This document shows positions 5,499 to 7,344 of a stretch of 7,344 nucleotides of DNA, piece after piece. The stretch spans positions 1-7,344 of the forward strand of contig JACZQQ010000131.1 in assembly GCA_022545645.1 (NCBI GenBank), read 5' to 3'. The stretch comes from Acidobacteriota bacterium. GTDB taxonomy: Bacteria > Acidobacteriota > UBA6911 > RPQK01 > JADFOI01. Each line of letters begins with the position of its first letter. Positions within the stretch are counted from its first letter, which is position 1. A program made the position numbers and the translations under genes. Below the pieces are notes generated by a model. It saw nothing but the letters and a program-made list of their open reading frames with translations, had not been told where the DNA came from and did not search any database.

Positions 5499-6305
5499 AT
5501 GAAACATCTGTTTTTTCTTTCTTTGATATTGATCCTTTCTTCATGCGGAGGTCCTTCCGATTTGGAATCCGCTGAAGAACCAGGAGATGAAGTCTCGCAA
5601 GAGACCGAGGAGGGGAATGTGCAATCCGAGTGGGTGAACTTTGGCGACGGACACCGAGGATATCTGGTCAGGCCCAGCCAGGAGGGCCCATTTCCAGCCG
5701 CGGTCATGATCCATGAATGGTGGGGATTGAACGAGAACATTCAGGAGATGGCACGTGACCTTGGTGCGGAAGGATATGTGGTTTTGGCGGTTGATTTATA
5801 CGGCGGCAACGTGGCCTCGACACCTCAGGAAGCAGGGCAATATGCTACTCAGGTCAGAGAGAATGTGCCTGAAGCAATAGAGCATATGAAAAGTGCCGCC
5901 TCCTTTTTGAGGGAAAGCGACTTTGTGCTCGAAGACGCCATTGCTTCCATCGGCTGGTGCTTTGGGGGAGGAATGTCGCTGCAGCTCTCACTGAATGAGA
6001 GCCTGGCGGCAACCGTCATCTACTATGGAAATCTGGAAACCAATGAAGAACGGCTGTCCGCTATAAAATGGCCCGTACTGGGGATTTTTGCCGACCAGGA
6101 TGCGGTCATTTCGCTCGATTCTGTTCACCAGTTTGAAGCAGCATTGAATCAATTGGGAATCGAAAATGAGATTCACATCTACGAAGGGGTTCCCCATGCT
6201 TTTGCCAACCCCTCCAATCCAGGACACGATGCTGAAAAGACCGCAGATGCCTGGGAAAAGACGATTGCATTCCTGGACAGAAATCTCAAGCAGGCAGGAG
6301 GCTGA
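5499..6305 (+). CDS. Dienelactone hydrolase family lipoprotein
   Basis: A 268-residue alpha/beta hydrolase. The N-terminus is a short hydrophobic signal ending in the lipobox L-S-S-C16, so it should be a lipoprotein in the cell envelope. An acidic linker (about 20-44) separates the anchor from the catalytic domain. Family landmarks are HEWWGLNEN (72-80), the nucleophile elbow G-W-C154-F-G-G-G, D201 in FADQDAV and H233 in VPHAF, making an intact Cys-Asp-His triad. Classical members open dienelactone in chlorocatechol degradation, but this family is broad and an exported member need not share that substrate. Start: the ATG at 5499 has AAGGAG at 5487-5492 and opens the signal peptide; the frame extends back to 5319 only through low-complexity sequence. 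The YcnI-like gene follows after 58 nt, so the two may be co-transcribed. Confidence 0.9.
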   Translation: MKHLFFLSLILILSSCGGPSDLESAEEPGDEVSQETEEGNVQSEWVNFGDGHRGYLVRPSQEGPFPAAVMIHEWWGLNENIQEMARDLGAEGYVVLAVDLYGGNVASTPQEAGQYATQVRENVPEAIEHMKSAASFLRESDFVLEDAIASIGWCFGGGMSLQLSLNESLAATVIYYGNLETNEERLSAIKWPVLGIFADQDAVISLDSVHQFEAALNQLGIENEIHIYEGVPHAFANPSNPGHDAEKTADAWEKTIAFLDRNLKQAGG

Positions 6306-6363
6306 CAAGCGCAGCTCGCTTATTGATCGAAAAACTCTTCCCATAAAACTTGGGGGTGACATC

Positions 6364-6993
6364 ATGGTTCGACATTTATCTCAGCGAACAGATCTGTTTT
6401 TCATTCTGTTGGCAGCGGCGATTTGTACCGTTTTCCCGACATCGCTTTTTGCCCACGTGGCTCTCTTTCCGCAGACGACTCAGGCCGGGGCCCGACACGA
6501 GTCTTTCTACATCCGGGCACCGGTTGAAAAAGACATTCCGGTGGTCGAGTTGGGTTTTGAGGTGGACCAGGAGTGGCTTGAAAACGGGGGAGAGATCACC
6601 TTTGAGGACATACCCGACTGGCAACTCCACCTGGAACTGGACGCAGAAGAGCGAGTCAAGAAGGTGTACTGGACGGCCACCGAGGAGGGAGCGTTGCCCA
6701 GGACTTTCCAGATGATCTTCATGAGGGTGAATGTCCCGGATAAGCCTGGCCTATATCCCTTCGTTTCCTGGCAAAAGTACACCGATGGAAGCGTGGTCTG
6801 GTGGAACGAACCGCGAGGTCCGGGTGTCAACAACCCTTACCCAACGGTGAGAGTGGAGGAGGAACCCATCTTTACGGCCGGTCCCCTGCAAATGAGCGTC
6901 GGGGGTATCGCCCTGCTGGCCCTGGCGATGGCTCTCTACTGTTTGATGATCCTGAAAAAGCTGCTGGCTGAAAGAGAGCTGGACCGGACTTAG
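6364..6993 (+). CDS. YcnI/DUF1775-type membrane-anchored protein, possible copper binder
   Basis: A 209-residue exported protein. A signal peptide (1-30, cleavage after LFA) would leave His31 as the first mature residue, followed by the YcnI/DUF1775 pattern: HVALFPQTTQAGA, RAPVEKD (E55), DW (86), VYWTA (W103), then WQKYTDGSVVWW (136-147). One transmembrane helix (about 177-197) with a short basic tail anchors it, leaving the domain outside. In characterised YcnI the new N-terminal His binds Cu(II) in a brace with other conserved residues; copper binding here is inferred from the family. No copper gene (CopC, CopD, Sco) is in view, and the neighbour is a hydrolase lipoprotein. Start: the ATG at 6364 follows GGGGG (6352-6356) and starts the signal peptide; the open frame extends back to 6166 inside the hydrolase gene, which is not credible. 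Confidence 0.8.
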   Translation: MVRHLSQRTDLFFILLAAAICTVFPTSLFAHVALFPQTTQAGARHESFYIRAPVEKDIPVVELGFEVDQEWLENGGEITFEDIPDWQLHLELDAEERVKKVYWTATEEGALPRTFQMIFMRVNVPDKPGLYPFVSWQKYTDGSVVWWNEPRGPGVNNPYPTVRVEEEPIFTAGPLQMSVGGIALLALAMALYCLMILKKLLAERELDRT

Positions 6994-7020
6994 CGAGACT
7001 TCAGTCCCCATTGGTTGATT

Positions 7021-7100
7021 GCGTAGGGGCGCACGGCTGTGCGCCCTATAAGCCGTTGATAAAGCAGGGTTTGTGGGCGCACAGCCGTGCGCCCCTACGC
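7021..7100. repeat. Perfect 26-bp inverted pair of REP-like palindromes
   Basis: The arm at 7021-7046 is exactly complementary to 7075-7100, with a 28-nt spacer. Each arm is also a hairpin: GGGCGCAC, a 4-nt loop (GGCT on the left, AGCC on the right), then GTGCGCCC. This two-palindrome inverted layout is like REP/BIME elements. It begins 27 nt after the YcnI-like stop, where it could protect or end the upstream transcript. No transposase is present. Such elements are normally multicopy; this cannot be tested in one window. Confidence 0.8.
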
Positions 7101-7139
7101 TGCTTTGTAAACGAGAATCTATGAATAGTCCCGGCTTAG

Positions 7140-7168
7140 TTGACTCCATCTAGTGGCAGTATTAGGCT
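7140..7168 (+). promoter_or_regulatory. Weak promoter candidate for the final partial gene
   Basis: TTGACT (7140-7145, 5 of 6) is followed after 17 nt by TAGGCT (7163-7168), which keeps only the key T, A and final T. It sits between the inverted repeat and the last gene, leaving about 47 nt of leader. The -10 box is poor. Confidence 0.25.
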
Positions 7169-7221
7169 GAGGAAACCCATTACCGGACTTCATCCAAAAG
7201 TGAAAGGAGTGCCCAGCCCGA

Positions 7222-7344
7222 ATGCCAAGCTTGAAGAAGGACTCGTTTTGGCTGGTCTGCTTGACGCTGGCCGTCTCGTTGATCCTCGAGGCCAGCGGAC
7301 AGGTCACCCGTACCTTACCCGCAGTCACCTCTTCTGTGGTCGTG
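7222..7344 (+). CDS. Start of a secreted protein, truncated by the window edge
   Basis: The frame from the ATG at 7222 is open to the end (41 codons). It begins MPSLKKDSFWLVC and continues with a hydrophobic run to about residue 22, then LEASGQ and a Thr/Val-rich region TRTLPAVTSSVVV. The basic start, hydrophobic core and likely cleavage near ASG-Q make a good Sec signal peptide. AAAGGAG at 7203-7209 lies 12 nt upstream, somewhat far but usable. Too little is present to name a family. It is separated from the YcnI-like gene by the REP-like pair, so it probably begins a new transcription unit. Confidence 0.6.
   Translation, partial: MPSLKKDSFWLVCLTLAVSLILEASGQVTRTLPAVTSSVVV

Noticed and set aside
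6751..7149. Minus-strand frame across the inverted repeat
   Set aside because: It runs through the REP-like palindromes and antisense to the YcnI-like gene, with no domain or start signal.
1..7344. CRISPR array, tRNA, rRNA or transposase gene
   Set aside because: I saw no regularly spaced repeats, no tRNA or rRNA signature and no transposase motifs on either strand.

Overview
The window comes from a Gram-negative-type bacterium that I cannot place to phylum. The evidence is lipoprotein and Sec signal peptides, a near-consensus sigma-54 promoter, a PilZ protein and REP-like intergenic palindromes. Acidobacteriota or a former deltaproteobacterial group would fit, but this is inference. TGA ends at least five genes here, so it is an ordinary stop codon in this genome.

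Layout. (1) Positions 112-627, minus strand: a zinc-ribbon plus PilZ protein with a well-formed sigma-54 promoter at 691-707. (2) Positions 628-1020: a long intergenic stretch with that promoter, a 47-nt pure purine tract, a GC-rich tandem repeat and a weak sigma-70 candidate. (3) Positions 1021-4589, plus strand: an apparent two-gene operon of an exported YtcJ-type amidohydrolase and a double DUF3179 protein. The second gene is interrupted by one in-frame TGA (3081-3083), and the reading frame then continues for 501 codons with clear homology on both sides. (4) Positions 4605-5164, minus strand: a vapBC toxin-antitoxin pair with helically phased TATGCAT repeats over its start. (5) Positions 5499-6993, plus strand: a dienelactone-hydrolase-family lipoprotein and a membrane-anchored YcnI/DUF1775-type protein. 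(6) Positions 7021-7100: a perfect 26-bp inverted pair of REP-like palindromes. (7) From 7222: the start of a secreted protein that runs off the window.

The main result is the DUF3179 gene. The TGA falls exactly where the family has the first cysteine of its CPLC-type motif, giving U-E-N-C (U84xxC87). Fifteen nucleotides after the TGA is a perfect 6-bp hairpin with a GGG loop and a further 4-bp lower stem, which fits a bacterial SECIS element. I read the gene as a probable selenoprotein with a UxxC redox motif in a domain of unknown function, co-transcribed with an amidohydrolase. A fresh nonsense mutation of a Cys codon, or a sequencing error, is the main alternative.
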